Origin: Synergistaceae bacterium
GTDB lineage: Bacteria > Synergistota > Synergistia > Synergistales > Synergistaceae
Length of the DNA: 64,000 nt
Assembly (NCBI GenBank): GCA_030523725.1
Contig: JAUNHV010000008.1
Coordinates: 1-64,000, forward strand
Direction of reading: 5' to 3'
Positions 1-7,903 of this stretch are shown here, piece by piece. The notes under the pieces were generated by a model. The model ran no database searches. It saw nothing but the letters and a program-made list of their open reading frames with translations, and had not been told where the DNA came from. How positions within the stretch are numbered: the stretch's first letter is position 1; each line of letters starts with the position of its first letter. Both the position numbers and the translations under genes were made by a program.

Positions 1-1
1 A

Positions 2-376
2 AACTTTGATGTTGCCAACAATGGTATAATTTCAACAGGATTTGACTGGTTCAAGATTGGACTTCATAGAGACTTCACAAAGAAGTTGAAAGCATTTGCA
101 CAGTACACATATTTCCGTGCAAACAACAAGTCAATGCTTGCTCATGGCTCAAACGCTCTTACAATGGGTCTTGCCAACTTGGACGTTGATGATGTGAAGG
201 ATTTTGGTGTTGGTATTCGTTATCAGTACACACCAGCAATTGCTTTCCAGCTTCAGTATGATTTGAGAGATTTTGGACAGGGAATCCACGTAAAGGAATC
301 AAGCGAGAGATTGACAGACATTGGTATGTTTGGCAAAGATCACGTCTTCCGTTTCCGTACAGAGCTCAGCTTCTAA
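2..376 (+). CDS. C-terminal part of an outer-membrane beta-barrel porin (partial)
   Basis: The reading frame is open from the first bases of the window and ends at 376, so the gene starts outside. The visible 124 residues alternate polar and hydrophobic positions as in transmembrane beta strands (FAQYTYFRANNK, FQLQYDLRDFG). The protein ends in FRFRTELSF, with the terminal Phe expected for outer-membrane barrel insertion by the BAM machinery. In Negativicutes such barrels are usually the C-terminal part of proteins with an N-terminal S-layer homology domain that anchors the outer membrane to peptidoglycan; that part is not visible here. A hairpin terminator follows at once. The barrel call is firm; the porin function and the SLH domain are inferred from family knowledge. 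Confidence 0.75.
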   Translation, partial: NFDVANNGIISTGFDWFKIGLHRDFTKKLKAFAQYTYFRANNKSMLAHGSNALTMGLANLDVDDVKDFGVGIRYQYTPAIAFQLQYDLRDFGQGIHVKESSERLTDIGMFGKDHVFRFRTELSF

Positions 377-410
377 TTTAGTTAGAGTACTGTAAATTAA
401 CAAAATTACA

Positions 411-451
411 AAAGATAGTCGTGAGAGTTTTCTTGCGACTATCTTTTTTTT
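411..451 (+). terminator. Intrinsic terminator after the porin gene
   Basis: An 11-bp perfect stem (AAAGATAGTCG at 411-421 pairing with 436-446) with a 14-nt loop is followed by a run of T. It sits 35 bases after the porin stop codon. Confidence 0.85.
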
Positions 452-642
452 ATTATAATCACGATAAAACATAGAGCCTTACGTTATTAGAGCATCTTCG
501 TGTTGAGGGGAAGTGCTTGTCCAGGTTTGACGTGAAGGTAAGGGAGAATTATAGAAGACCTGATACATTTGATCTATGATGGGTGGAATTTTAATAAAAC
601 ATATTTTCAAATTATTGTATCTTATGATGTGAAATATTAAAG

Positions 643-683
643 ATGGCAAGAGGTTGTAGTGACATTCTACAACCTCTTGCCAT
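643..683. repeat. Perfect 17-bp inverted repeat with 7-nt loop
   Basis: ATGGCAAGAGGTTGTAG at 643-659 is perfectly complementary to 667-683. No T run follows on either side, so a normal intrinsic terminator is not obvious. It could be a regulatory hairpin, a remnant of a mobile element end, or a factor-dependent terminator. Confidence 0.7.
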
Positions 684-1051
684 TGTAATTATGGTAGAAA
701 TCTCGTTGGTCTCGCGTATCAAACGAAATTATACCACTTACTGTACGTGTGCGTGACGAGATTACCATACACTTAGAGGGAAGGAAGATTTATTTGACAA
801 GTAAGGAACATAATTTATAGCCAACGCGGAGAAGATATTAGGAATGTTATACAACACTAAGCGTTTAAAGTTTTAACGATTTGAAAAGGCAGCAATAACA
901 GATAGGCAGTATGTGCTGATATCCCGTGTATTCCCAAAAGTATATCCTGCCATAAATATACAATGCCAAGAGAAGTAGTATGTGGTACAAATTCCCACAT
1001 TAGGCAGGGTAAAGAAGGTAAGAATGCGGTGTCCTTGTTTTGAGTAAAGAT

Positions 1052-1080
1052 AAAGCCAGCACCGTTAGGCGCTGGCTTTT
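1052..1080. terminator. GC-rich hairpin, probable terminator
   Basis: AAAGCCAGC (1052-1060) pairs with GCTGGCTTT (1071-1079), followed by a short T/A-rich tail. It lies downstream of the leftward nucleoside hydrolase operon and could act for that operon or in both directions. Confidence 0.5.
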
Positions 1081-1101
1081 AATAAACCGCAATAAGGCTA
1101 G

Positions 1102-1136
1102 AGCAAAAACACACTAGGCGTGTAATTTTGCTTTTA
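1102..1136. terminator. Hairpin next to the end of the nucleoside hydrolase gene
   Basis: AGCAAAA (1102-1108) and ACAC (1111-1114) pair with GTGT (1120-1123) and TTTTGCT (1126-1132) around a TAGGC loop. It sits 14 bases beyond the stop codon of the leftward gene. The longer T run is on the + strand side, so its direction is uncertain. Confidence 0.45.
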
Positions 1137-1145
1137 TTAAACGTT

Positions 1146-2246
1146 TTATTTCTTTGCTTTGAAGTAATAAATATAATCGACTAATTTTTTAAGATCTTCG
1201 TTAAATGTTGCTACAAAGTTTTCTTGAGTGCAATCCGAGAGAATAAAAATAGCATCATTGTCCTTATCATCTTTGGGTGTTACCACAATCTTGCCCCTTT
1301 GCTCTCCATCGCGAATTACTTTAACATCTGCGTAGTAACCTGTGAAGTTTTGGGGTCTTGTTAGATATTGCAAGCATATCATGTCGTGGATTGGTGCAGC
1401 CTGTCCGCCGTATTCATCCTTACTGTTTGAAATATGCTCAATAAGTTTACCAATCAAAGTAAGTTCTTCCTTATCACTATTTAGAAGTTGTTCAAAATTT
1501 TCTCTTGGAACCAAAAGCCTTTGTGTTAGGTCGAGAGGAACCAAGGTGATTGGTACCCCGCTTTTTAAGACGATGTCAAATGCATCTGGATCCTGATATA
1601 CGTTAAACTCGGCATATGGCGTTACGTTTCCAGGTGTTTTAATTGCGCCACCCATGATGATAAAACGCTCAATTTTTGTGGCTACCTCAGGAAAAGTCTT
1701 TAACAAAATAGCCTCTGTAGTAAGCGGTGCGACTGCTACAACTGTTATCTTTTCCTTTTTGGGCAAGGACATAATCGCATTTCTCATGTATAAGATGCTG
1801 TTGTCCACGGTATAGTTTTTACCATTATCGTTAAGGTCCAGATCACCCAATATATATTTCTTATCAATGGCTGCTTGTTGCTGCAAAAGTGCATTATGTG
1901 CACCTTCAGCAACAGGAACCTTTTCAGCACCGAAGAGGCTGAGTAGCGTGATGACATTTTTTAGTGCAGTCTTGCGATCTGAAGTAAGTGGCTGAACTGT
2001 GACACCGCATAAATTGATAGTGTCTCTGTTGGCTACTGTCATAGCGAGTGCAATATTATCGTCGGGTAAGCTACCGGTATCAAGCCAAACGTTTGTCTTA
2101 ACCTCTGGTAGGCCAACAACGATAAACCGCCCACCCATGATAACAGCTACAGTAAAGATTACAAAGGCAATAGCCCTAATCCATGAAAACTTTTGTTTAA
2201 TTGTTCCTTTGGCTTTGCCTGTCAAAAAATTTGAGAATTTTCCCAT
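1146..2246 (-). CDS. Membrane-anchored nucleoside hydrolase-like protein (IUNH family)
   Basis: The 366 residues match the inosine/uridine-preferring nucleoside hydrolase fold, which cleaves the N-glycosidic bond of nucleosides. The N-terminal active-site strand (VWLDTGSLPDDNIALAM), the central FIIMGGAI segment and a C-terminal PIHDMICL His-Asp motif are all present. Two things are unusual. The family signature DTDPGxDD reads DTGSLPDD, so the second Asp, a calcium ligand in characterised enzymes, is Gly. Residues about 22-45 form a transmembrane segment, whereas most family members are cytosolic, so the domain probably acts outside the inner membrane. The start ATG has an AAGGAG box upstream. 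It is last in the leftward run below dnaB. It may be a surface or periplasmic salvage enzyme, or a binding protein that lost activity. Confidence 0.75.
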   Translation of the reverse strand: MGKFSNFLTGKAKGTIKQKFSWIRAIAFVIFTVAVIMGGRFIVVGLPEVKTNVWLDTGSLPDDNIALAMTVANRDTINLCGVTVQPLTSDRKTALKNVITLLSLFGAEKVPVAEGAHNALLQQQAAIDKKYILGDLDLNDNGKNYTVDNSILYMRNAIMSLPKKEKITVVAVAPLTTEAILLKTFPEVATKIERFIIMGGAIKTPGNVTPYAEFNVYQDPDAFDIVLKSGVPITLVPLDLTQRLLVPRENFEQLLNSDKEELTLIGKLIEHISNSKDEYGGQAAPIHDMICLQYLTRPQNFTGYYADVKVIRDGEQRGKIVVTPKDDKDNDAIFILSDCTQENFVATFNEDLKKLVDYIYYFKAKK

Positions 2247-2326
2247 TTTCCCCTTCTCCTTTGTAAAATTTTGAGTTTCTTTTGTATCTATTTCAGTTCC
2301 AGTTTTTCAACTGGTGAAATACAGCT

Positions 2327-2941
2327 TTATTTTGGCTCGCTTTCCAAGAGCCATTGATCATTGCTAATTTTCTTGAGTGGTGTACCAAGGGTTGCTAAAG
2401 TAGTAAATAGAGCTTGTTGTTCTTTCTTTGGTGTAAAAACAAAACGATAATCAGTAAGCTCACTGTCCTTTGTTATCGTGAAGTGTCCCTTAACGTTACA
2501 AGCGCCGCTAAACTTAAAATCACGAACAAAGGTATTGTCTTCCTCGTCTATACGAACATGTGCCGAACCGTTGCCAAAGTGTAATGCTCCTAGAAACGGA
2601 AGCTCAAGTGTGACATGGCGTGCAGAAAGCTTGCCGTCAATAGCGTTGCTTGTCATTGCAGTTATGGATGGTGTTGCACTTATACTTGAAAAGGTTAAGT
2701 AAAAGGGATCAAATTCCGCAACGACATCATAAAAGGTAAGTGTCTTAATGACAAGCCCGCTTGTTTGCTTGCTACCTATGGAAAGAGCAACACCATTTTT
2801 TTGGCATTCCTGTACGGCACGATTGCCAATTTGCTCCATCAAATCTGTATCAGGGGAAGCAAAACGTATTCCTATAAAAATAGCTAATATGATAGCAGTA
2901 ATGAAAGTAATTATTGCTAATTGTATTTTTGAAAGATTCAT
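2327..2941 (-). CDS. Inner-membrane-anchored envelope protein of unknown function
   Basis: This 204-residue protein has one N-terminal transmembrane helix (about residues 7-27) followed by a predicted periplasmic region rich in beta strands, with alternating short hydrophobic stretches such as VIKTLTFYDVV and HVTLELPFLGAL. The pattern recalls AsmA-like or GspN-like periplasmic domains of diderm bacteria, but I see no diagnostic motif and do not assign it. It lies 80 bp before the nucleoside hydrolase and just after dnaB on the same strand, so co-transcription is likely. Its ATG has an AGGATGG sequence upstream as possible ribosome-binding site. Confidence 0.6.
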   Translation of the reverse strand: MNLSKIQLAIITFITAIILAIFIGIRFASPDTDLMEQIGNRAVQECQKNGVALSIGSKQTSGLVIKTLTFYDVVAEFDPFYLTFSSISATPSITAMTSNAIDGKLSARHVTLELPFLGALHFGNGSAHVRIDEEDNTFVRDFKFSGACNVKGHFTITKDSELTDYRFVFTPKKEQQALFTTLATLGTPLKKISNDQWLLESEPK

Positions 2942-2954
2942 TTTTTACACCATC

Positions 2955-4301
2955 CTATGATGTGTAACTATTTTCAAATTTTGAATACTCATTGAAGAAT
3001 ACTAAATCTATCTTTCCCGTAGCTCCGCTTCTGTTTTTAGCAATATGCAGCTCTGCGGTTGCATTCGCTGTGTCTTGTTCGGAGTTATAGTAGGCTTCAC
3101 GGTAGAGGAACATAACCATGTCTGCATCCTGTTCAATTGCGCCAGATTCGCGAAGGTCTGAAAGCTGAGGCACCTTTTTGTCTCGTTTTTCAACGTCTCG
3201 GGAAAGTTGAGAAAGAGCTATGACAGGCATTTTAAATTCTCGAGCAAGGCTCTTTAAGGTGCGTGAAATTTCTGAAACTTCAACCGTTCTGTTGTCCCGT
3301 TTTTTTGCAACCTCCATAAGCTGGAGATAGTCAATGACGATCAATCCTTTGCCATTTGTTGCGTATTTAGAAGCAAAACGTCGGCAGCGTCCGCGTATTT
3401 CAACTGTTGTTAGTGGTGTGCTGTCGTCTATGTAGATTGGAGCTTTCTCCAAAGTTGTAGCGGCACGTGTAAGGGAATTCCAATATTCTGACTGAGAACT
3501 TTTATTTCGGAAAAGCTCTCTCATGTTAACCTTTGCTTCGGCTGATAACATTCTTGCTATAATTTGCTCAGAGGACATTTCAAGAGTAAAAATTAGGACA
3601 GGAATGTTTTGCTTTGTTGCGACATATTGGGCGATGTTCAAGGCAAGAGAAGTTTTCCCCATTGCCGGTCGAGCTGCAAGGATGTACAACGAACCACCTT
3701 GAAGTCCTGCAGAAAGTGCATCAAAAGCCCTGAAGCCTGTTGCAATTCCCGTCAAATCCCTGCCACCTGCAAGTCGCATCTCGATATCTCTCATTGTGGT
3801 AAGCAAGACATCATGAGCACTGCGCATGTTAGACATTCTGCCACTACGAGAGAGAGCAAAAACCTTCTGCTCTGCCTCTTCTAGCGCGTCATCACTTTCT
3901 TTGTCTTCTTCAAAACCAATACGAGCAATGTCTGAACCGACAGTAATCAGGTTTCTATGGATAGCCTTGTCTTTAACGATTTGAGCGTGATATTCTACGT
4001 TTGCGACTGTCGTTACGGAATCCGTTAAGGAAGCAAGAAATGTTCTGCCACCGAGGGATTCTTCTTCGCCAGATTTTTTTATTTCGTTTTCTACCGTTAT
4101 GGCATCTGTTGCAATATCCTTTTCATTCAAAGCAACCATGAAGGCAAAAAGTTTTCTATTTCTAGGGTCGTAAAAATCGTCGGGCTCGACTATTTCCATA
4201 ACTAGGGGAAGGCAGGTTCCGTCTAGTAAACACGATCCGAGTACCGCGCGCTCTGCCTCTGCATTGAAAGGAGGTACTCGATCAAAATTAGTTAATTCCA
4301 T
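2955..4301 (-). CDS. dnaB: Replicative DNA helicase DnaB
   Basis: The 448-residue protein is full length for bacterial DnaB, the hexameric 5'-3' helicase that unwinds DNA at the replication fork. The N-terminal primase-interacting domain begins with PPFNAEAERAVLGSCLLD, which is highly characteristic. The RecA-like motor domain shows Walker A (ARPAMGKTSLA), Walker B (LIVIDYLQLM) and the RSGATGKI segment near the C-terminus. It follows rplI by 2 bases in the common Firmicutes order yybS, rplI, dnaB. The predicted helicase loader (DciA-like, 7424-7903) and a candidate oriC lie a few kilobases away, so replication functions cluster here. Confidence 0.97.
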   Translation of the reverse strand: MELTNFDRVPPFNAEAERAVLGSCLLDGTCLPLVMEIVEPDDFYDPRNRKLFAFMVALNEKDIATDAITVENEIKKSGEEESLGGRTFLASLTDSVTTVANVEYHAQIVKDKAIHRNLITVGSDIARIGFEEDKESDDALEEAEQKVFALSRSGRMSNMRSAHDVLLTTMRDIEMRLAGGRDLTGIATGFRAFDALSAGLQGGSLYILAARPAMGKTSLALNIAQYVATKQNIPVLIFTLEMSSEQIIARMLSAEAKVNMRELFRNKSSQSEYWNSLTRAATTLEKAPIYIDDSTPLTTVEIRGRCRRFASKYATNGKGLIVIDYLQLMEVAKKRDNRTVEVSEISRTLKSLAREFKMPVIALSQLSRDVEKRDKKVPQLSDLRESGAIEQDADMVMFLYREAYYNSEQDTANATAELHIAKNRSGATGKIDLVFFNEYSKFENSYTS

Positions 4302-4303
4302 TT

Positions 4304-4750
4304 CTATTGTTTCTCTACGGAAAGGGTCATTTCGGCTTCGACGCCTTGGAAAAGCTTTAATTTTACGGGATATTGTCCCAACAATTTTATTGCTTCAGGC
4401 AGTTTTATGTCTTTTTTATCGATCGTGACCTTGAACTGTTTTTTTACAGCTTCAGAAACCTGAGCTGTGGTTACGGCACCAAAAAGCTTTCCTGTATCAC
4501 CACAAGAGGCAAAGAGTATTATTTTTTTGCCAGAGATATTATCTTTTAGCTCTTCTGCTTTGGCCTTCAACTTAGCAGTTTTATCTTCTTGGTTCTTCTT
4601 TTGGAATTGATAATCTTTTAGCTTTCCTGTTGTTGCTTCAACAGCCAAACCACGCCCTACCAGAAAGTTTCTGCCATATCCATCTGCAACTGTAAGGAGA
4701 TCACCTTTTTTGCCTACCTTCGGCACATCTGTTGTTAAAATAACTTTCAT
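4304..4750 (-). CDS. rplI: 50S ribosomal protein bL9
   Basis: The 148-residue protein starts [17 protein letters not shown], the standard N-terminal RNA-binding domain of bL9, with [16 protein letters not shown] as the next conserved block. A lysine-rich connecting helix (about residues 45-75) and a C-terminal domain with GKLFGAVT complete the protein. bL9 binds domain V of 23S rRNA near the L1 stalk. GGAAAGGA precedes the ATG. It lies between the YybS-like gene and dnaB, as in many Firmicutes. Confidence 0.97.
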   Translation of the reverse strand: MKVILTTDVPKVGKKGDLLTVADGYGRNFLVGRGLAVEATTGKLKDYQFQKKNQEDKTAKLKAKAEELKDNISGKKIILFASCGDTGKLFGAVTTAQVSEAVKKQFKVTIDKKDIKLPEAIKLLGQYPVKLKLFQGVEAEMTLSVEKQ

Positions 4751-4773
4751 TCTGTGAAAATCCTTTCCGTGAT

Positions 4774-5751
4774 TTAATTCTTTAATTTTCTAAAGTTCCA
4801 CATTACGTCAGCTGCCCCCACAAGAGACAATATGCATGAGGGAAATCCAATCACTAAGGTGAAAAAGGCCAGTATATATTTGAAGAAGGGCTTAACGTGT
4901 TTTTTTTCTAAGAAAAACATAACAAAGGCAAAGCCCTGTATAAAAAAAGCGACCCAAACTATTTGTTGAATGTTAAAGGCAATATCTTCGCAGATAGCAA
5001 AGTCCTTGAAGTTTAATTTTGAAGCTATCTCGAATATAAAAGAAGCGAAGAGCGCCCAAAAAAGATTTGGAGCGAAGGACCAGCGAGAAACGCGTGGCAT
5101 GGACAAAAGTCGTAAGTGTTGTTTTTTTGCAATTCGTTTCAAAAAAATATAACAAAGGAAGACTTCTGCTGTAACAAAAAGCAGAATGGTGGTTGGAAAC
5201 ATTTTTGATGAAATCTCGTTCAAAAGCTTTATGCTTCCTGCTATGTCAAGCTGTGGAAGCTTTGAAGCGTAAGGAGCAAGCGTCTTTTGTAGTAATTCTG
5301 TATTTGGTAAAGCAACATTTCTTCCAAGCAATTTGCCGAGGGCTGCTATGAGTCCGAGTTTTAAGTAAACGGAGAATTCAATTGCCTCTGTGAAAAAAGC
5401 TGATACATTATCTCTATTTTTTTTCAAAAAGAAAGCAATAAGCACTCCAGAAAAACTAAAAAGAGCAAAGTAGGTTAGAGCAGCGGCAAATCCATCACTG
5501 AAACCTATGGCAAGGGAAGCAATAAACGAAAGCAAAACTGCAAAATAGCAACTAGTTGCCATGGAAATAACAGCAAATGGCAAAGGCGCAAAAAGCGTAG
5601 AGATATTGAAGAGAAACGCTATATCATTATTAAATTCAAAAAGTATAAATGAGAGAAATAACCAAAAGCCAAACATAAATTTGTTTAATTTTAATTGTGT
5701 TTCTTTTTTATTCTTTATCCGCTCTTTTTTTACTTTTAGTTCTATTTTCAT
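4774..5751 (-). CDS. YybS-like multi-pass membrane protein (DUF2232)
   Basis: About 325 residues with roughly eight hydrophobic segments and a short charged N-terminus. Its position directly before rplI and dnaB and its length fit the YybS/DUF2232 family of polytopic inner-membrane proteins of unknown function. I chose the ATG at 5751 because AAGGA lies 8 bases upstream; an in-frame ATG at 5769 has no visible ribosome-binding site. The family call rests on topology and synteny more than on sequence motifs. Confidence 0.7.
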   Translation of the reverse strand: MKIELKVKKERIKNKKETQLKLNKFMFGFWLFLSFILFEFNNDIAFLFNISTLFAPLPFAVISMATSCYFAVLLSFIASLAIGFSDGFAAALTYFALFSFSGVLIAFFLKKNRDNVSAFFTEAIEFSVYLKLGLIAALGKLLGRNVALPNTELLQKTLAPYASKLPQLDIAGSIKLLNEISSKMFPTTILLFVTAEVFLCYIFLKRIAKKQHLRLLSMPRVSRWSFAPNLFWALFASFIFEIASKLNFKDFAICEDIAFNIQQIVWVAFFIQGFAFVMFFLEKKHVKPFFKYILAFFTLVIGFPSCILSLVGAADVMWNFRKLKN

Positions 5752-5840
5752 CCGAGAATTCCTTATCATACAAACTGCGCTATTTTAACACGAATTTTGT
5801 CTTTTCTGCATAATAAAATTTCTATTTTATTGATGAAATT

Positions 5841-5868
5841 TTGCATTTTAAGTTAATTCTGCTATAAT
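5841..5868 (+). promoter_or_regulatory. Sigma-70-type promoter for the transglycosylase-like gene
   Basis: TTGCAT (5841-5846), a 16-bp spacer and a perfect TATAAT (5863-5868) lie about 75 bases before the coding start. Confidence 0.6.
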
Positions 5869-5944
5869 ACAACTGTGGTTATGCAGGTGTAGCATGCTTT
5901 AGCAATTTTATTAGTTATTTCATAGAATGAAAGGAGAGGTTTTT

Positions 5945-6763
5945 TTGACAAACAGCAAATATAGCACTCACAAATTTTTTTGTACTATTTGTCTTACTGT
6001 ACTTGTTATTTGCCTATGTTTTCACTCCTCGGTAGCTGATGCAATAGAAAAGCCTACGGCAGAGGCGCCAAAAGAGGATAGTGCATTTTCTCGCTTGGAA
6101 GATGCAATAAAAAAACAAAAAGAGAAGTTTCTGCCAAAAATACCAAAGCTATACGAAGAAGGCTTTACAGGTTATTATGGTTCTGCGATAAGCAAGGCCT
6201 TGGAACAAGCAGGCATTAAGAAAATCAATCTAGATTTGTTAAAACAGAAATATCCAAATTCTGCCTTAAATGAGATAAAAAACATGACAGATGAGCAGAA
6301 GTTGGATGTAGCGGCTGGAATTTTATACATAAAAAAATGTTGCTATGGAAGGGTCTCTAAAACCGACATTATACGCGAGAGTGCCGCTATTGTTTATTAT
6401 GCTGCCAAATATAAAGTAGCTGCTGCAGAGGCATTTGCTATGGCAGACCTTGAGAGCCACTGTAATCCTAATTGCGTGGGGCGATTTGGGCGAGTTATTG
6501 GTCCATTTCAAGTTCATTGGAAATCTCATTCAAAAACCTTGTTGAGAAGAAAAATTGTCAGTTGTCGTGAAGATATGTTTGACGCTGACAAAGGGGTTCA
6601 CGCTGGGGTGTTTGTCTTTGCAGGCTATGTTCATAGAGCCGGTTCAGTAAGGAAATCTTTGAAAGGCTATCTTGGTAAAGCCTCAAAAAGATATACAAAC
6701 ATGTTTTTTCAGCGTGTGAATAAATTTAACAGTATTAAGGAAAAACTGAGAAAATCATCCTAA
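5945..6763 (+). CDS. Secreted lytic transglycosylase-like (SLT) protein
   Basis: An N-terminal signal peptide (hydrophobic stretch FFCTICLTVLVICLCF) is followed by a charged linker and a C-terminal domain with the lysozyme-like SLT pattern. AFAMADLESHCNP supplies the likely catalytic Glu, followed by RVIGPFQVHW at the place of the usual GLMQ motif, and a late GYLGKASKRYTNMFF block with Tyr. Such enzymes cleave glycan strands of peptidoglycan in the periplasm. The start is a judgement: AAGGAGAGG (5931-5939) lies 5 bases before TTG at 5945, while the upstream ATG at 5927 overlaps the ribosome-binding site. It is a single-gene unit with its own promoter and terminator, next to the candidate oriC. 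Confidence 0.65.
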   Translation: MTNSKYSTHKFFCTICLTVLVICLCFHSSVADAIEKPTAEAPKEDSAFSRLEDAIKKQKEKFLPKIPKLYEEGFTGYYGSAISKALEQAGIKKINLDLLKQKYPNSALNEIKNMTDEQKLDVAAGILYIKKCCYGRVSKTDIIRESAAIVYYAAKYKVAAAEAFAMADLESHCNPNCVGRFGRVIGPFQVHWKSHSKTLLRRKIVSCREDMFDADKGVHAGVFVFAGYVHRAGSVRKSLKGYLGKASKRYTNMFFQRVNKFNSIKEKLRKSS

Positions 6764-6768
6764 ATAAA

Positions 6769-6800
6769 AAATTGAGGCAAAATAGCCTCAATTTTTTTTT
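6769..6800 (+). terminator. Intrinsic terminator
   Basis: AAATTGAGGC (6769-6778) pairs with GCCTCAATTT (6785-6794) and is followed by a T run to 6800. It directly follows the transglycosylase-like gene. Confidence 0.9.
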
Positions 6801-6872
6801 ATCATTTGGCTTCTTTTGGTTTCCTAAAAAAACAAAGTGGCATAATTTTGCCTCAAAAAAATCCTAAAAAAC

Positions 6873-7335
6873 GGTTATAATTTTCCACATCTTGTGGATA
6901 ATCTTGTGGATATGTAACAAATTAACCTATTAGCTACAAAGTTTTCCACAAAAAAATTTTTCAAAAATTTGACTAATTTAAAAAATTGAGTTTCGTGTAA
7001 AAATTCATAATTGTGTTTTTGAAGTTCTGAAAAAGAAATTCCTTTTTTTATAAAGTAATTCTCCTAATTATTAAAAAAGACAGTGATATCAAGAGTTTGC
7101 GAGATATCTTTGTTTTTTAAGGTGACGCATTTTTGCATAACAGTTATCCACGAGATTTTCCACACCCTGTGGATAACTTTATAAAAGAGAAAAAATCCCT
7201 GTGAAAATTGAATTATTTGTCCACGAAAAGCAGGTGGCAAATTTTTTGAAAATGTGATTTATGTATTTTTGAAAAATTTTCCTAAACTTTGTTTAATTTG
7301 TTTTTTTTAAAAAATACTTTAATATAAAAGGTAAA
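6873..7335. other. Candidate chromosomal replication origin (oriC)
   Basis: This non-coding AT-rich stretch holds a dense set of DnaA-box-like 9-mers. Two are perfect matches to TTATCCACA on the minus strand (6893-6901 and 7168-7176). One-mismatch copies lie at 6881-6889, 6905-6913, 6942-6950, 7144-7152 and 7156-7164, and a weaker one at 7217-7225. They form two clusters (6881-6950 and 7144-7225) separated by very AT-rich sequence, with further A/T runs at 7230-7330 that could serve as the unwinding element. DnaB, a DciA-like loader and mnmG flank it, all typical near bacterial origins. No dnaA gene is in the window. A 13-mer CAGTGATATCAAG at 7081 recurs in the hairpin at 7351-7404. Confidence 0.8.
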
Positions 7336-7350
7336 ATTTATGATAACAAA

Positions 7351-7404
7351 AAAACGCAGTGATATCAAGGCTTTAACCGTTGTTTCTTGATATCACTGCG
7401 TTTT
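7351..7404 (-). terminator. Long-stem terminator after the DciA-like gene
   Basis: AAAACGCAGTGATATCAAG (7351-7369) pairs perfectly over 19 bp with 7386-7404. On the minus strand the stem is followed by a T-rich stretch, so it can end the mnmG operon before it runs into oriC. On the plus strand TTTTGTTTG follows, so it may work both ways. Confidence 0.8.
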
Positions 7405-7423
7405 GTTTGTTATAACTTTAGTC

Positions 7424-7903
7424 TTAAAGATATTCAGAAATTCGTGCCATTGCGTGTGCCAGTTCGTCACTTGCTCCTTGCCTTTTATAAGCTTCTGTTC
7501 CTTCTTTTAATGTTTCTTCGCTCAAATCCTTCAATTTAACTTTCTTTATTGGTTCCTTTGTTTCATGGCGATAATTTTTTACTATTGAGCCGAGTGCAAA
7601 GTCGATTCGTACCTTCCTATCCAAAATTTTTGTAAGAGACAGTTCAAGACGAGCTCTACGCGACATTGCAGCCATCTTTGCCATTGGCTCAGATATATTT
7701 ACCTTGATGTGAAATGCGTCTTCTTTTTCTTCATATGCCACAGGAGCAGTTACACGACAAAGAGGAATACCGGCGATTTCCTGCCAACGAGTTTCTATTT
7801 CGTCCATCTTGCGAGCAATCGTTAAAGGGTGGAGATTGTTTTCTTCGTCAAAATCTCCCTGTAAAAATTCCTTTGCCTTTTGTGCCTTGAATTCTACAAA
7901 CAT
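7424..7903 (-). CDS. DUF721 protein, probable DciA-type helicase loader
   Basis: About 159 residues. The ATG at 7903 overlaps the mnmG stop (TAATG) and has GAGGG upstream, so I prefer it over the longer frame that extends into mnmG. The central segment (MDEIETRWQEIAGIPL, then alternating beta-strand residues to RRARLELSLTKIL) fits the DUF721 fold, with a Trp-containing helix and a KH-like core. DciA proteins of this family bind DnaB and promote its loading at origins in bacteria without DnaC/DnaI. The position beside oriC and near dnaB agrees with that role. The family call is fair; the loader role is inferred. Confidence 0.7.
   Translation of the reverse strand: MFVEFKAQKAKEFLQGDFDEENNLHPLTIARKMDEIETRWQEIAGIPLCRVTAPVAYEEKEDAFHIKVNISEPMAKMAAMSRRARLELSLTKILDRKVRIDFALGSIVKNYRHETKEPIKKVKLKDLSEETLKEGTEAYKRQGASDELAHAMARISEYL

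Larger units (their letters stand above)
452..1145. other. Gene-poor stretch of about 700 bp
   Basis: No ORF with a credible ribosome-binding site or recognisable product is seen on either strand. The stretch holds a long perfect inverted repeat (643-683) and two further hairpins (1052-1080 and 1102-1132), described separately. The rest is AT-rich sequence without visible structure. Confidence 0.5.

Noticed and set aside
377-1145. A possible tRNA or small RNA gene in the gene-poor stretch
   Set aside because: I found no cloverleaf with conserved T-loop sequence and no clear promoter-terminator pair enclosing a compact RNA.
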